Source: Struthio camelus (Eukaryota; Chordata; Aves; Struthioniformes; Struthionidae). From it: a stretch of DNA of 64,000 bases. Each line of letters opens with the position of its first letter. Position 1 is the first letter of the stretch. The position numbers and the translations under genes are program-made. This document shows, one piece after another, positions 36,976 through 51,963 of this stretch. The stretch covers positions 138,946,264 to 139,010,263 of the forward strand of contig NC_090943.1 of NCBI RefSeq assembly GCF_040807025.1, read 5' to 3'. The notes beneath the pieces are model-generated. The model ran no database searches. It was not told the origin of the DNA and saw nothing but the letters and a program-made list of their open reading frames with translations.

Positions 36976-39901
36976 GTATGTCTTTGAAATTCAGTGTTCA
37001 TTCAGCAACAGAAAGTTCTTTTTTGAAATTCAAACACGTTAGTAGCTTTTTTTCTATTCTAAACAAAAGTGTTCTAGAAAAGAAATAGGTACCTGATCTG
37101 CTGTATTCCTTCTCCCTTTGTCCTTCCTCGTCTTTTTTTATCCTTCTTGTTCTATATTATGAAAAAAATTTCCTTAAAGAGGCTCTATTTTGATTCCATA
37201 TTTACCTTCTGATGTTTTGTTTCTATCAGAGTCCAAATTACACAGTAGTGTTGCACAGTTCTTTGAGATTTAATGGTGAGAAATTTAAAGCCCATCTCAG
37301 GGAATCTACCATTTATGTGCATGTATTTAAAAGGGGTTAGAGAGATAATTATAATAAAACTGGTAAGAAAAATATGGATTATTCCATAAAGTGATATTTT
37401 CCTTTCATGTTTATGTGCACATATTTTACCTACACAGCAAACTTACCTGTTTACATGCCTTGCATGACATGTATGGCATCAAAGTAGAGCCCTTACTATG
37501 CATCTTTATGATATTCCAACCATTTATGTAACAGATTCTGAAAGAGTCTTCCAAAAGGAGCACTAGATAACTTTATTTTAAGATGGGATTTAGTGTGTAT
37601 ACCAGGAAGATTATATATCATTAATAAGGTTAGCCAAAAGAACCCGGTACTTTGTTCCTTACTCCTGTTGAACTAGTGAGGAACTAGTGAGGGTATATTT
37701 TGAAAGGAATATGATTTTAAAGGTTGGGATCCACTTTCAAAACTTGCTCTGAAATGTTATGCCTTCAAAATTCAACTTACCATATTCCCAAAAGTATCAA
37801 TCATCTATTGACTTTCTGTTGGTGGTTAAAATGGAAGCAGTTGTTCTCGACCTCAAAGATTTCATTTTGAAGACTGCTTTTTCTAATCCAAGAAGGGGTC
37901 TGCGTACCCAATAACTTCCTTGTTTTTCCAACTATATTAGTTGGTTTAACAGGAGACGTATTATCTCTGTTACAACTATACTTTGCTTATAACTTTAGTA
38001 TATCATAGCTACAACAATATCGCTGTTGCGCATATGCAGTTCATTCTAAATTAGTTTTATTGTGAAAGCAAGATTTTGCAAACAGAAATGAGATGTGAAT
38101 AGCTGCGTGCCCAAGTAAATTTTTACAGAACTACTTTGATCACTTAAAGAGATCTTAAAAAAACATGCTATGTTTGTTCCACTTAAATCGGTAAAATCTA
38201 TGTTTCTGTTCTCCTTCATTTAGTTTTTAAGCTTTAGTCAACAGTTGACAGCTACAGTGAACTGCTTTATAATGACATGAATGCAGTTTTTTTACATAAT
38301 TAACACAGCTAAATATTGATGCACATGCACAGATGACAGGTCGTTAAAATATATTCACAAAATATCAACAAAAGATATTCTTATTCACAAGAAAATGTGT
38401 TCGTTATGCAGGACCAGCAAAAATTCAAGAATATGACATTTAAAAATCTTCGCGCATGTACAACTAGCATAGCAATGACAATATTGTAATAAAAAATCCA
38501 CCTCCTACTGAACTATGCTGAAGAATTTCTGTTCAAACTAATGCATACATTTGTATAAAGACTCAACACAGTTCTCCAACTAGACACAATATTTTATGAA
38601 ATGATTGAGTTCAGTAAAAAGTGTTTTATGATGTTGAAGGTTAGGTTAAAAAACAGATCAAAATTTGACAGTTTGTATAATACTTTAGATAGATAGCTTT
38701 GAAAGCACTAATTTATCTGAGATACGTGGAGAGCATCTAATGAAAATAATATACTGCTCTCCATTTGTAATAAATATGTTACAGCAGTCATTGAGATATA
38801 TGTATACATATATACACACACACAAAATCAATGTTTACACCTAAGTTAAATCCTTTCGTGATTATGATATTTAAATGTGAGTTACAGTAAATCTTTTACT
38901 AATTTCAACTCCCACCTATCATGCAGTGGGAGTAATGCAATATATTTCAGTCAGTTATTGTTGTTAGAAGTAAAATAATTAATGAAGATGGTTTATTCCT
39001 TTTTTTTTTATTGAGCTGAAAGAAGTATCAACTTATTTATGGTCATCACCTTCTGTGATCATAAGAATTCTTAACTGAAGGTGAAATTACCTCAAATAAA
39101 TCCTAGAACATAAATGATATGCTGAACTTGGACTAGGCCTGCATAAGTTTCATTTAGAAAAAAAAATTGTAATTTCATCAGCTTGCATCATTTTCCTGTA
39201 TTGTGCTGAGGGTATCTAAAAGAACCATTACTGGTGAAACTGAGGTGCACGGTTGTGCCTAGATACACAATTCATAGAACTGGTGCATACATTAAGGCAA
39301 ATATATAGTTGTATTAAAGGACATTTTTGAATTAAGATTTTTGATGTACCTGGCTTATATTGTGGGAGAAGTCTTGACAAGAGCTATAGTCTGACAACTT
39401 GTTTAATGAGCATATAAGCAAAATGTTATAAAAAGCAGAGGTTAATCCTATACAAACACTCAGTTTGCAGATAGTAAAGGAAGCATGGAGTGAACATACT
39501 GAAAGCTGCTTTGAAACTGTTTTAAACTAGTGTGCAACATAAATCATTAGATTACATACAATAATTACTAATGCTAATATATGTTTCACATATATTAATA
39601 TATGTGAATGTGAATATATGTAATATATGTATATATTAATACCTGCAGTACATTTCAGAATTCGTGATTCAATACGATTTCAATAGTCTGTAGTGTTTAA
39701 GTAATACTTTGAAAACTTTAGCACCATATATTTTCAGGGAAAAACAAAAATAAAATACAATCATATTAAAAAACATTTTATCTTATAATTGCTCCTACCA
39801 TGATAATGAAATAAAAGTTTTTTTTTAATTACTTGGTTGCTGTCATTGAAAGCCATGGATCATGCTTTATCACCCTTAACATACAACTTCATCTTTTCCA
39901 G
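36976..39901. other. AT-rich DNA, two simple AT tracts
   Basis: Contains a TA/CA-rich run at 38794-38825 and a longer AT-rich palindrome-prone tract at 39577-39641 built from tatatgt and acatata-like words. No gene is recognised. Confidence 0.5.
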
Positions 39902-39933
39902 AATCTACAAGCAACAATTATAGAAAAATTCAG
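39902..39933 (+). other. Candidate 32-nt microexon, weak
   Basis: A good acceptor (acaacttcatcttttccag) and a good donor (ttcag|gtatgt) enclose 32 bases. If entered in phase 1, the frame after the 36949 segment, it reads STSNNYRKIQ and leaves in phase 0. Evidence is splice signals and phase only. Confidence 0.15.
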
Positions 39934-42900
39934 GTATGTTATGTACCTTGGAATAAAGAAAACTGGGATATTTATATGAACAAATGGGGCTAAAAATTAT
40001 ATCAGAAATATGACTTTACAGTTTGCACTACACAAACGAAAAATCATTTTCAAAATCATTTTCTATTGTTGCTTTAAACATTCAGTTTGAATTTTCAAGT
40101 CTTTAAGAACCTATCGATATTCTCATGACTGTTAAAAAATAAGTCTAATATGGAGACTGTGAAGTGGGCGTAGCTTAGATTTTTAAGCTGATTCAGGATA
40201 GCTTAACTGAAATCAGAGGACATTTATTGCTATGATTTGGAAAGTAACTGGATAAAAGTGAATAGTGAATCTTAAAAATAAAAGAAAATAGAATAAAAGC
40301 TCCAGAAATGAAATGGGTGGGGTGAGCACCTGAATTATTCAGAATCAGAATCATTTTGTTCTTGATATTACCACTGTGGGGAGCTGTAGTTATTTGTACA
40401 GATTTATTCAGCTCAAATTCAGATGTTGCTTTAAGACGACTGGTCTGTGGCTGATGGCTGGAAAACTGTTGTGCTTGAAATTCCAGATCTTACAATGAAC
40501 GTTGGAAGAACTTTTTGCAAAAAAAGGTCAAAAAGAAAGATTATTCATACAAATTTAGAGACATAAAGTCATTCAAGGCATGATTATCATTCAAAAGCAT
40601 AGAAATAGTATTATTTTGGCTTGGAATTTAAGTACTATTTGATTATAGTAAAAGTCCTCCCAATGTGTTGTGGCAGTAAAAATATTTATTAAAAATGTTC
40701 TTCCACGTAACAAATTTATTCAGAAATTTTTAGAGGTCAAAAGTATAAATGTGGTATTTCACAAGTATAATTCAACTATAAAAGAGAAAGAAAAGGGTTT
40801 TTGAAAGATATATCTATTAATAGTAATTTTTTTTAAATCACAAGATTTTTTTCCCTTTATTTCATGTTATTTGTTTCAAATCATTGAAAGAAAGTTAAAG
40901 CTGTGTGTTATCAATGCTGAAGTAGGTCATACATTTGTTAAATTATATTTTGCAATAGTATCTTCACAGAAGCTTTGGTACTCTGATGATATTTTCAATT
41001 AAAAGAAGCATCTTCAATCTTGTTTTTGAACAATGCAGCTTCCGAAGTGTTCCAGCGTAGGTGTTTGTGTATGTCTATAGAGCAAATCAGAGGTATAATC
41101 TAGCCTCTTACAATTGTGAACGGTCATAAGGAAATCAATGATAGTTCAAGGATAAGGTGAAGATTCAGTATTCTGTATGCATTGATATTTATCTGCAAGT
41201 TAATATGCATTGCTATTAAATTGTACAAATGTGGGAGCAAATAGCAGCACATTCCTATCTCTCTCTGGATTTAAACAAGTATGCCAGTTTAAGCATGCAG
41301 ATAAACACTTTGCAGAATAATCTAGGTGATCTATGGAGTGGGGATTTTGTCAGAATTAAATTAGAATGAAAGATCATACAGATGAGATAAACTTGGTTTT
41401 ATATCGTTTTATTTTCAAAAAATACTTTCAAAAGGTCCATCACAATTACTCACACTGAAATATGGGATTAAGAGCCCAGTTCACAAATGTTTTTCTTACT
41501 GGCTTCACCTATTAAGGGCAGGATATTAATTCAAGCATAACAGCTGCTGAACATTATTTGTTGTATAATGTGGTGATTATATCTATCCTCCCTCCTATAG
41601 TCCTTCACCACTAGTTCAGAAGCTGGAGTTAATTTTCTTAGGAGTAGAATCAAATCCCAAGGGGCTGTAATTACATCTCCAGAGAAAAATGAGATGGCAT
41701 CTTAAGGCTGTTACGGTGCAAGATGAGCTAGTAGGAAGCAGGCTTATGTTACAGCTTTCTGCCTAGGTAGCTTGGAGCTTCCATTTCTTTGTGACTTTTT
41801 CCAGTGCAAGTCAAAAAGTAATCACTGCGATGTGATGAGTCAAAATCTGTGAAATGAATTCTGTTTTTCTCCAGATCTCAATAGTTAAGTGTGAAAATTC
41901 AAAACTTTCTTCACAGTTCATGTGAACTGGCAGGGCAAGGCATTGAATAAGTGGTGAAAAACACTGGGAGCTTTCTTTTATTTCTAAGAATATGATTTTC
42001 CCAAGGAACTAGCTAAGTGAGTAAGTGGGGGTGAATACATTTTTTTCTAATATGTATGTAATGCCAGTTTTCTAGAAGGAAATAAAAAAAGGAAAACCTT
42101 CAGTCCTAAGTACCATAATACATCTTTCTTAATTATTACACCTAACCCCCCAATAATTCATAAAGAAATTAATTTTTCTATTTAATTTGTCCATTCCTCT
42201 GGATACCATAAGGAATATTTGCCCTAAAATAATCTATACTATTATATATCAAGACATTACCTAATTAGAATAAGAAAAAGATAGATATGATGAGTTTATA
42301 GCTCAATATATGTATTACCTCTTCTGAGCAATGCAAATTTCCTGAAAGTGCTTTTATTCATATTACTGAATCATTGCTCCTAGGAAATAAAATAGCAGTA
42401 ATTTTTATGTGTGGAAAGGTTAGACTAATCAAAATACAAGATAATTAAAACTATATGTGTATAGAATAAAATAAGCCTCTCTGTGCAGGAACAGGTTTTT
42501 TTTTTCTCATTACTGAAGGTTTTTGTTAACAGAACTTTTTTATAAGTTTAATTTTTGAACTTTTTTCATATACAGATACATATATTCGCTAGTAAGTAAA
42601 ATAGTGCTGAAAGAAATAACAGAAGAATCTGAGGAACATGGAGAACTAGAGACATTAATGCTGAATTTGCATTATACATGAGCTTCTGTCTAGTTTTATT
42701 GTCCTTAAATCTTATATGTATCTGAAAACAGCTACTGATTTTCATTAGATTATTCATCCTGTATTGTCTAAGATAAAGGTATTGCTCCACAGTTTGAGAT
42801 CCTAAATAGTTGTTAGCAACTATCTGGAGAGGATAAAATTAGTGAGAATGTCTTCTGTGGTCTTTAGGGAAAGGATGATTCCTACAAAAGGATGTCCAAA

Positions 42901-43295
42901 TTAACTTCAGACAATGCGAACACATACTGTAAGAAAGTCAAAACAGATTTAGTACAATTATTAGAGCTCCCTCAGCTACAGCCAGTATAAAATCATCAAT
43001 ACTGCTAAAAAAATCCATCCCTCTGAGATATCTATAGCACAATTAGCTGGAGCTCTGTTAATATATTTACGCAGTTATATGCAGACTCTGAAGCTTCCAA
43101 ATCTAACACTGCAATCCTTTAAGTAGTTTCCAATTGCTAATCTTTTCAATCTTAGACACTGGAATTCTAAGTGCACTGAAAACTGCTTGTAAAAAAAAAG
43201 TTTCTATAAACAATTACACTAAGTAAGTTGTTTATCTGACGAGTGTTAGAGTCCATTGAAATGAGTGGTGTGTTCTGCCCCCCATCCCACTGCAG

Positions 43296-43313
43296 AAATC
43301 TGTGATTTCACAG
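43296..43313 (+). other. Candidate 18-nt microexon, weak
   Basis: Textbook acceptor (ctgccccccatcccactgcag) and donor (cacag|gtgaga) around 18 bases, in phase 0 reading KSVISQ. Individually it could be a decoy; very short exons need strong flanking signals, which are present. Confidence 0.15.
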
Positions 43314-44554
43314 GTGAGAGGACCCTAGTTGTAATATCCTCTTTCCTGTGCAAAGGATGAGGAATTTCAGGAAAAATATGAATTTCATGGGTGCTACTGG
43401 CCAAAAAGTCTTTAATCTTAGCCATTCAGCAGTGGAATGTATATATTGGCAACACCTCGAAAAGAGCACTACTTATTAAGAAGTTAATAATTTTTTATTT
43501 TAGGTCACTTCAAATGAAAGAAGTGAGATATGCCAAAGGAGTAAAAATAAATGGGCCTTAGGAGGTCCACAATGCATTGTGATTGTCACTGTACCAGCCC
43601 TCACGCTACTGAAGAAGCAGCTTTGAGCTCTGATGGCTTACAAGAAACTCTCTTCTTGAACCAGACAAGAAGCTACCACAACTTCAGCTTCTTTTTCCTC
43701 AGCTCTTATAATTCAGCAAATCTGAGCAGTTACATCCAATAATTCTTTGAGTGACCTTTCCCTAGTCTGTCTTACATGATCACATTATGTCTACTTTTCT
43801 GTGCAAATGATTATTAACAACTAGCACTCACAGGTGAAATCACATATCAATACTCATAGCTAAACATGATTTTAGTCAGGATCAGAAGAGAAAAGGAAGA
43901 GTTCCATTAAGTAAGAATGTTCAGCTTTTATTTCTGTATTGCAATTAATAGTAGGAAAATAGAAACTACCTAGGCAGTTCATTCTTCCTTGAGAGAAGAG
44001 ATGAAGAAAAGAAATTGTAAGAGTACAGTCATGTTGGAGTATTTTGCATTGCTGAAGTCAAGGTTATTATTTGTTAAAGAATATTATTATATTTGCATGA
44101 CAGTAAGGCCCAAAGCACAAATTATGAGATCAAGGCCCCACTGTGTTTAACAAAGTTTATATTACTAATAAGAGTCTCCAGGCCCCAAATTTAGCAATAT
44201 AAATAGTTAATGTCAGAGAATAGAAAGGTGGAATGATTACTCTGCAGTAACACATCAGGAGAACAGCTAAACAAAGAGGAAAATGAAGGTCTGCTGAGTT
44301 CTAGTTGAATGTATTATAACCATCAGATCACCCTGAAGTATTGCGGCTAATAGGAGATTCAAGTAACAATATTGCTTTGGAACATAGATTGTCTCCAAGT
44401 ATTCTAGCTCATAGCGCCTGCACAATAGAGCAATCATAATAAGCAAAGCAAGAGATTGTTTTAAAATTAGATTACTAACCAGCATTTGTAACATGCAAGT
44501 TGCAAATTTATTACTGTAACTATTATCCCTTTTAGTATTATGCCCTTTTTATAG

Positions 44555-44578
44555 GGTAGCATGAAACCTTTTGTACAG
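44555..44578 (+). other. Candidate 24-nt microexon, weak
   Basis: Acceptor tatgccctttttatag and donor tacag|gtaagg enclose 24 bases, phase 0, reading GSMKPFVQ. Same caveat as for 43296. Confidence 0.15.
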
Positions 44579-47500
44579 GTAAGGAGGTTTCATGCGTATG
44601 AGAAATGTATCATGCAGTAAACCTCCGGTTTAACACAGATGATCAGGTGCTTGGCGTTAAGCAAAAGGCTTAGTCATTTTCGAAGATTAGTGGTACGGCA
44701 AGAAATAATCATCTTTTTATTACAGTGTGTTACTGTGATTCAACTATTTCTTTATATATATATGTATTTTTACATTCACTGATTGTAAAATAATGGCTGA
44801 GTGAGATCTATTGAAAATAACTACCAAATACAAATGCACTATATACAGTAGAATGGCAGCTTAGCATAACAAACGCTTAATGCACAAATGAGATTAAATA
44901 TCTGTTTTCTCAAAGCTTAACATACACTGGGAAAATTCAGTGCCAACTTTATACATAGATTTTGCACTGGTAATGGTATTACCTAGGATTGGGATTGTTT
45001 TCTTAATCTAACATATTTATGCCAATAGAGGATTTTAGCCTAATTGATGGGTCTCAAGGTCTTAGTAGAAGACCTGAGCAGGTTCTAAAGTGTTATTTGA
45101 GTTTCTAAACTTTTTATCTAGTAAGCCAATATAGTAGAGAGTATTTTTAGCCTATAGATATTTTGCATGAACAGCTCCAAAAAGCAACATGGCAGTCTGT
45201 AGGTCAATAATTTTATGACAGTTTCTGGCACTTCAGGTAATTTTTTAGAAGTGATAATTCTGAGTTTCTCCATGTAGAGAGGATGAGCAGATTCCTTAGG
45301 TAAATTAGTTCCCATGTCACAGAAACTACATAGTTAGATAGCAGATTTGAAAATGGTCTGCTAGTACACCTAAGATACAAATAGGAAGTTTACACTAAGT
45401 ATCAGTGTGCTTTCGCAGTAACATCTGCAATAACATCGACACAATATTATGGAATTTTGTGCTATAAGCCTAATATTCTTAAAGTCTGCTATTTTTAAGA
45501 GAAGCAGCAGCAACTGCAACAAAACTTCCAATTATCACCAGAAGGGTGCTAAGTGTCCTCCTAAATTCATGTATGAAGGTGAGGAGCCTGATTTCTTTTT
45601 AGACGAGGATTATTAGGTGGAAAAAAATGTAAATGTGTTCAAAGCATACATAAAGGCATAAATGCCTCATCTTTAAGTAGGCCGCCATAATGTAAAGTGT
45701 AACTCTTTATAGTAACAGAATTGGATATAAAATCAGATACGAGTTTGGGAACAGAGAGAATGAAACACAACCTTGACTAATTTTTTTCAGCTTGAGTTAA
45801 GCTCGTAGCTCATGTAAAGAAGATCAGTATCTACAATAAAGGATGCTCCTTTTGGGTGATAATTCAAAGCTTCCAGCCTCACATACTTAAATGGACAATC
45901 AGATCTCCCATTTGTAATTTTCCAGTATTAGTTGTCATGGCTTCTTCTATTTTATAAAAATAAAACATTTACAGTCATAACTTCTGCTTGTGGGGAAAAA
46001 GTTAGGTTTAGAAAGCTCCAGCCCTACTTTTCAAGTGGTCGGTGATAAGCCATAAGAGGAATCTGTTGAATTAATTAATAAAGCAAAAGATTTCCCTACT
46101 CTTGATATGTCTAGATAATAGCTCCAAATACTCAACGCAATGCTGTTCATTTGGGTTAATGTGCTGTGGGGTTTGTACAGGTTCTGGACTCCTAGACTAT
46201 CCTTCTGCTCATACGTATATAAGCTTCATAGTAATGTATCTATATGCAACATATCTCTCTTGAAAGTTGATGAGTAATGACATTAAATCAACTGCCCGTT
46301 AAATTTTAGTTTTAGAATATTATTTACTTCTGATTATTTGGAAATGAACCTAGCACTGACCTTGTGAAAATTAGGCAAAAGTGTGGGTCATAGACCCACA
46401 GATTTATTTGCATTTATTTGTCAATAGGCTGGATTTCTGGAAGAGTAAGGATTTTTATTTTTATTTTCTTTCTTCACATCTAATTTCTCACTGTTCTGGG
46501 GATCATTTTTCTTCTTCAGCAGGACTAACTGCACACATTTTTTGGTGAAAACTAGTAATGTTTTGGAGAGAATAGTTAGCTCAAGTGTTAAGCCTAAATC
46601 TTTCATTTAGCTTTCTGTGAAAGATTTGCCTGTTAGCTTTCAGATGCTATTGTCTTTGGATGATTACTGTAGCGATCTGAAACAATGCAGTGCAATATTC
46701 CTCTAAACACCTTATAGCAAAAAAAAACAACCCACAAAATTTAATAGTGTATTTTCTATCAAGCATAAGAATATACTTAAGACTGCAGGGTGAGAAGGAG
46801 TCTGCCTGGAGATTTTCAGTTGTGAGGCTTGTTTTGCAGTTATGCTTGCAATAAATGTCTATTTTTGGTGAAAGGTTGCCTTGCTGTCCAGTTCTGTGGG
46901 ATCACTATATGAAATCTACGGTGGACTTTATTCTCTTAAGTAATATGAGCAGCTTTGTATTGTTATCACGTTTTTTAGTGGCAAAATAAGGATCTTCCAG
47001 CTGTGGCAGTTTGATATTAATACTTTGAAATCTCATCCTTTGATTTCACCAAGTCACCACAGGGTCAGATATTTTCATCACAAAAGTAGTCAGAGGAGCT
47101 CTCTGCTGAAGAACAAGCAAACATCTTAATTTATTGTATGGGTGAAGATGCAGATGAGAGGCTTAGAGGTCTGTTGGTTAGAGCTGCTGGAAAGATGAAT
47201 TATGCAACTGTAAAAACAAACAAAGAAATGAAAAAACATTATTAAATGCTTAGTAGGAAACAGATACTCAGTGGAATGGCTGGATTTTAACAGGCAAAGG
47301 AATGTCAGGCCTGCTTTTATCATAACACTGTGTGTATTAGTAAAAGTAGAAGAACTGGATACTTCCCTTTAAGATTGGGTTATATCAGAACGGTCGAGCA
47401 GCTCAGAGAAAATGAAGTTTTATCTGGGTCTGTTGCTGAGGAAAGCACCTAGAGGAAGTGGTAATTGAGACATTTACAGTAGAATGTTCTCCTAATTAAA

Positions 47501-50500
47501 ACTGATTATCTGAAATTATATTCTCTAATGGATTATATTAATTTTGACACCATTTCATCTGAAAAAAATCAAAAAGCAAACTAAGCTGAAATTATTTTTA
47601 ATGGAAAAAGTTACATATTACTTTCAAAATGATTTTTGAAATATCATAATATTCTATTTTTGCATCTTACAAAAAAATGGAAGTCAAATAACTCAAAAGC
47701 GAAATGACAGCCTTTATATAAATGCTATAAAATGCTTCCGCTGACAGTCATCACATCTCCTTCCCTGAACGTTGTTCAGGAAACTTAAAAAACTGATTTT
47801 TTCTACTTGTTTGAACAAAAAGAGATTTAAAATCAGAAAACAATTTTGAATGGAAAATTTTATTCCATACTAGTCCTACAAAGCAGTGAACAAATGGGAA
47901 ATATATCTTTGAGATATATAACCAGTCAATACATTACTGAGTTGTGCTTTTATTAATTATAGATTTGGATTTTGAGTAATATTACATCTTGCCATGATAG
48001 TTTTACATTGAGGTGTTGTGTTAAGTTTTATAAATTTTGAATGTGTGTTTGAAAATACGTGTGTTTGATGCAGTTAAGGGCTTCTCTTCATCCCAAGATG
48101 ATCCCAGGTCATCTCTATTTCTGCCTCTGTTTTGACTGCCGTCCACATACATCAAAGTTAAGCTGATAATTTCAAGATGAATTGGTAGGAACCAATGTGC
48201 TTTTGACACTGAATTAATACTACTGAAGAAATGAAGCAGATCAAGGCTCACTGCATGCTGCGTGTCACGGATTTGTTCTTCGGTGTTGTTATCTCACACA
48301 AACTAGCACAATTTATCTAATCCAGTTCAAGATGTGTAAGTTCAGTATGCATATGAATTAAGTCCTGCAGCCCCAGTTGCCTGATCAGCCAGATCAAGGA
48401 AGGACCTGCAAGAACATGTCACGGCTCCTTTCTTACTTCATGAAGTTCATGAAAATCCTGTGGAAATTAGGATATCAGGAGTGGGAGCAGTATGCACCCA
48501 GGTCTGCCTCCGAAGTTTGGGTGGGGCAGGCTGGTGCTCCTCTGTCCCACGGTACAAACATGGCCTGAATGTACTCCCTTAAGGTAACAGTCACAGTAAG
48601 GTCCAAGATTATGTTTCTACTGCAATCGCAAACAAGCTATCGTGTCCTCAGGCTACATTAATAGAACTGGAATGTCAAACAACTGTAAAGTTCTGGTGAC
48701 TGATGTACATACTAGTTGCTAGTTGTAATTGCCCATGACTAACTGATGATGAAGGTAATAATAATTTAATTTTGTAGTTATTGATACCTAAGACAACTAA
48801 ATTCAAGCTAGCCCTTGCTTGCTTAAGCATGGTGCAAGCAGCTTTATGACGTTTGGCATAAATACACATTAAGAAAATATTATTTCTCCTCTACGTTAAT
48901 GTTGTGCTGTTTAAAGCAATGTGTAGGATCTAAGAAGACTTTCCCAATTAGAAAAACTGAAGTTCTGCGGCTGAATATTCTTCACCGCTTTCAAAGACCA
49001 AGGAAGATCTGGAATACACTTCACGGTGTTTTTGGCAATACAAGATTAACATCACACGAACCATTTTTATGTAAAATAATAAACTAATTTTGCATAAAAT
49101 CACAGGTTACTTTAAAAAGGTAATATACTTTGTAAATATAGTTAAGTTTGATTTACTGTAATCAGGTTAGAACTGTCTATTCAAAATAGGATGCTGTGTA
49201 GTGTCTCAGTGATTAGTCTGGAGTTAAACCAAAAATAAGCCCTATTTTTGCTTGAAACCAAAATGAAGTGATTCTAAAGGCCTGTTTCCCAGCTCATGCT
49301 TTCTCATTAGTAAGTGGAACATCTACCTTCAGATCACAACCTGGACAAACTGAAGAGCAGAGATACCTTTGCACGTTGTGCTCCTAGGAAAAGTAATCTG
49401 TCCCCCGTCTTTTTAAAAATGGCTTACTTTGTAGTCTTCACGAATAAAGATATTGCATCTCCTGAAGACGAAAATGCTTTTCCTGATACCCCTTTTACTT
49501 ACTTTTTAGGCCTGTGCATCCTTATGCATGCGTGAGGCACGGTAAACAACATGTAGATTTATAGGATTTCTGAACAGCAAGATTTTGTGCTAGATGCCAT
49601 CTACTAAGCACGTTTCTGTTTTATTATTGTTATAAAGAATAGCTATTAGAAATGTTAATAGCTTACAGCTCAAGCCGTCTAGAGATAACAATGAGACAGT
49701 GCAGGTTGTTCTGTGATTCTTCCATTGCCTCATCAAATCTCTTTTCTTAATGTGGTTTTACAGGGTGTATGCCTCCAATTTTTTAAAAACTTTGTTTAGC
49801 CATTGCTACTTTTTTCTGCTGTTTTATCTCTGCAGTGTCTCATGCTGTGTAAGATAATGTCAGCAGGTATTTTCCAAAGATTTTCTCAAGACAAACCAAG
49901 AAAGCAATGCTAAGAATAAAATGTATCATATCCTTATACAGATGAAGGATCTGATGAAGCTTCTGAACAGCTTAAAAGATAAAGGAACTTGAAAAGGCTG
50001 TAAGTTAAATCTTTTCACACTAAGGTGGATTAATTGCTTCCTTATTTATCATTCCCCAAATGATCTGATATTCTTTTGTCTTTTTCAGTTTAAAGAATGA
50101 CCTGCTAAATAGCCCATGAGAAAGTAAAGCTGATTGCCACCTTGTGCGAGCCAAATATCTCCTATATTTTTAGCATATTTCTCTTTCATTTTTTTCAGCA
50201 TAGCCAAAGTGAGTGGTCACAAATGCGTGCTTTGACAGGTCCTCAATTATGGATGCATCTAACCATATGCTTAAGTGCTTCCTGATTATTAGAGCTTAAA
50301 AGAGTTATTCCAAAGATTAAACAATTTTTGCACTATTTAAATATTAAATCAGTGTTTGTATCTAGATTTGCATAGGAACCCTTCTTTTCCACAAACTCAG
50401 AAACAAGATATTCATAACACACAAGGGGATTTTCAAACCCTTGCTCTGAAGGTTAGATCGCCTGACTGAGGAACGAGTTTGATGTATTAAGACCCTTCAT

Positions 50501-50773
50501 GTGGAATTCTGTCCACACAAATAGCTTTAATGTCACAATTATGTATCCAAAGTCGTGTTACTAAACTTCTGAGATAAATGAGATGATGAAGAGATAGGAA
50601 TTTTAGTTTGGAAATCAGTTATGATACTGTAGAGATTCTACAATAAAAGGGATAATTATAAAGATACCTGAGCGGCTGAATTGGTGCAAAAATAAAGATA
50701 TATTTACACCATACATAAAATATATTTATTATGCAATATTAAAATATATTGCATACATTGCTGTTTCATTATT
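44579..50773. other. AT-rich DNA, one GC-richer segment
   Basis: Mostly featureless. Around 48370-48600 the sequence is richer in G and C and has a 63-codon frame (48377-48568) containing YQEWEQYAPRSASEVWVGQA, flanked by a weak acceptor ctgcag and a donor ttaag|gtaaca. I recognise neither a protein nor a repeat in it. An acceptor-like site and a donor also frame 49942-49999, but all frames there have stops. Confidence 0.4.
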
Positions 50774-50810
<37 letters not shown>

Positions 50811-50819
50811 TGTATGTAT
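50774..50819. repeat. (TA)n then (TATG)n microsatellite
   Basis: A short TA run followed from 50781 by about ten TATG tetranucleotides without interruption. Likely polymorphic. Confidence 0.97.
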
Positions 50820-51963
50820 TTTATACATATGTATACATGCAGACAAGCCTAAGGATGCAAAAAGGTGCATGAACCTACCCAGAAGCATGCTGGACATCAC
50901 TGCAGAGTATTTGTGGTTTAATATGACCTCAGCATGGTTTTTAGGAAATGCACCACTTAACAAAATCAGTATTTATTCTTAGTCCTACTGAAGGAATGCA
51001 GATGACTACAACACCAAAGTATAGAATTGAGAATCTCATCTATATTCTGCAAGAATTACTATATATGATTTCTAAGATAGATGTTGCAAGCCATCAATAT
51101 CTTTGAAAGATTTGGAAAGGTGCTTTATGGAAGCACTTTACTGAAAAGAATAAAACTCAGCTAATCACTTGAAGAGGAACGAAACATGTTTGGAGTGGAC
51201 ACTTTGAGCATAATGGTCAGTGTCCAGCTACACTGGCAACTGTTATAAGCTATTGTAATGTAACAAACTTTCCTGAATTTTAGATTCTTCATACCACTGT
51301 TGATGGTGTGTAGTTCACACAGAAATCAGAGGAACGTACCATTTTCATTATCCAGGGCAGTAATGTGTTTGTTGTGCATTTGAAAGAGAGAAAGAAACAC
51401 AGTCCTGCAAAAGTGAAAGAAATGACTTAAAAATATAAATAAATAAAACTCCACAAATATACCTGCTGTCTTGCCGGTAGGGTATAATATTTTCTAGTGA
51501 AAACAAAATCCAAAATATCGAGCTTTTAAATGGATTTTAGCCTTAAACAAATTAGCGTGATTCACTGCATTGATTTTCTTCCTTTTTCCCTCTGCTATCT
51601 TTTACTTTCTTTACACTCATTTGAATTTGCACTGGATATATATGTATTGAGTTTTCACTTGCATTATCTGCAACAAATTTACATAAAGAAAAATAAGCTG
51701 TTTTTTCCCTAGTGAAAAAACATTTTGCTGTTTTAGGCACAGCATGATTTTTTTTCAGTGCTCTTCTCCCTGTGTGTGTAGTTTTTTTTTTTATCTTTTA
51801 AAATGTATCTTATTAGTTTCTCTTAAAAAAGTACATGGTATGTGATAATGCGCAGTCAGAGAGGGGAAATAAAAAGGAAAGTGCCTTTATCTGTAACCAT
51901 TAGGAAGAAGACATTTCCCATTGCAATCTGTATTTCCAGATGATTTCCTTTGTGTCGTAAAAG
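50820..51963. other. AT-rich DNA without recognisable genes
   Basis: No recognisable gene or repeat; a T-run near 51782-51791 only. Confidence 0.5.
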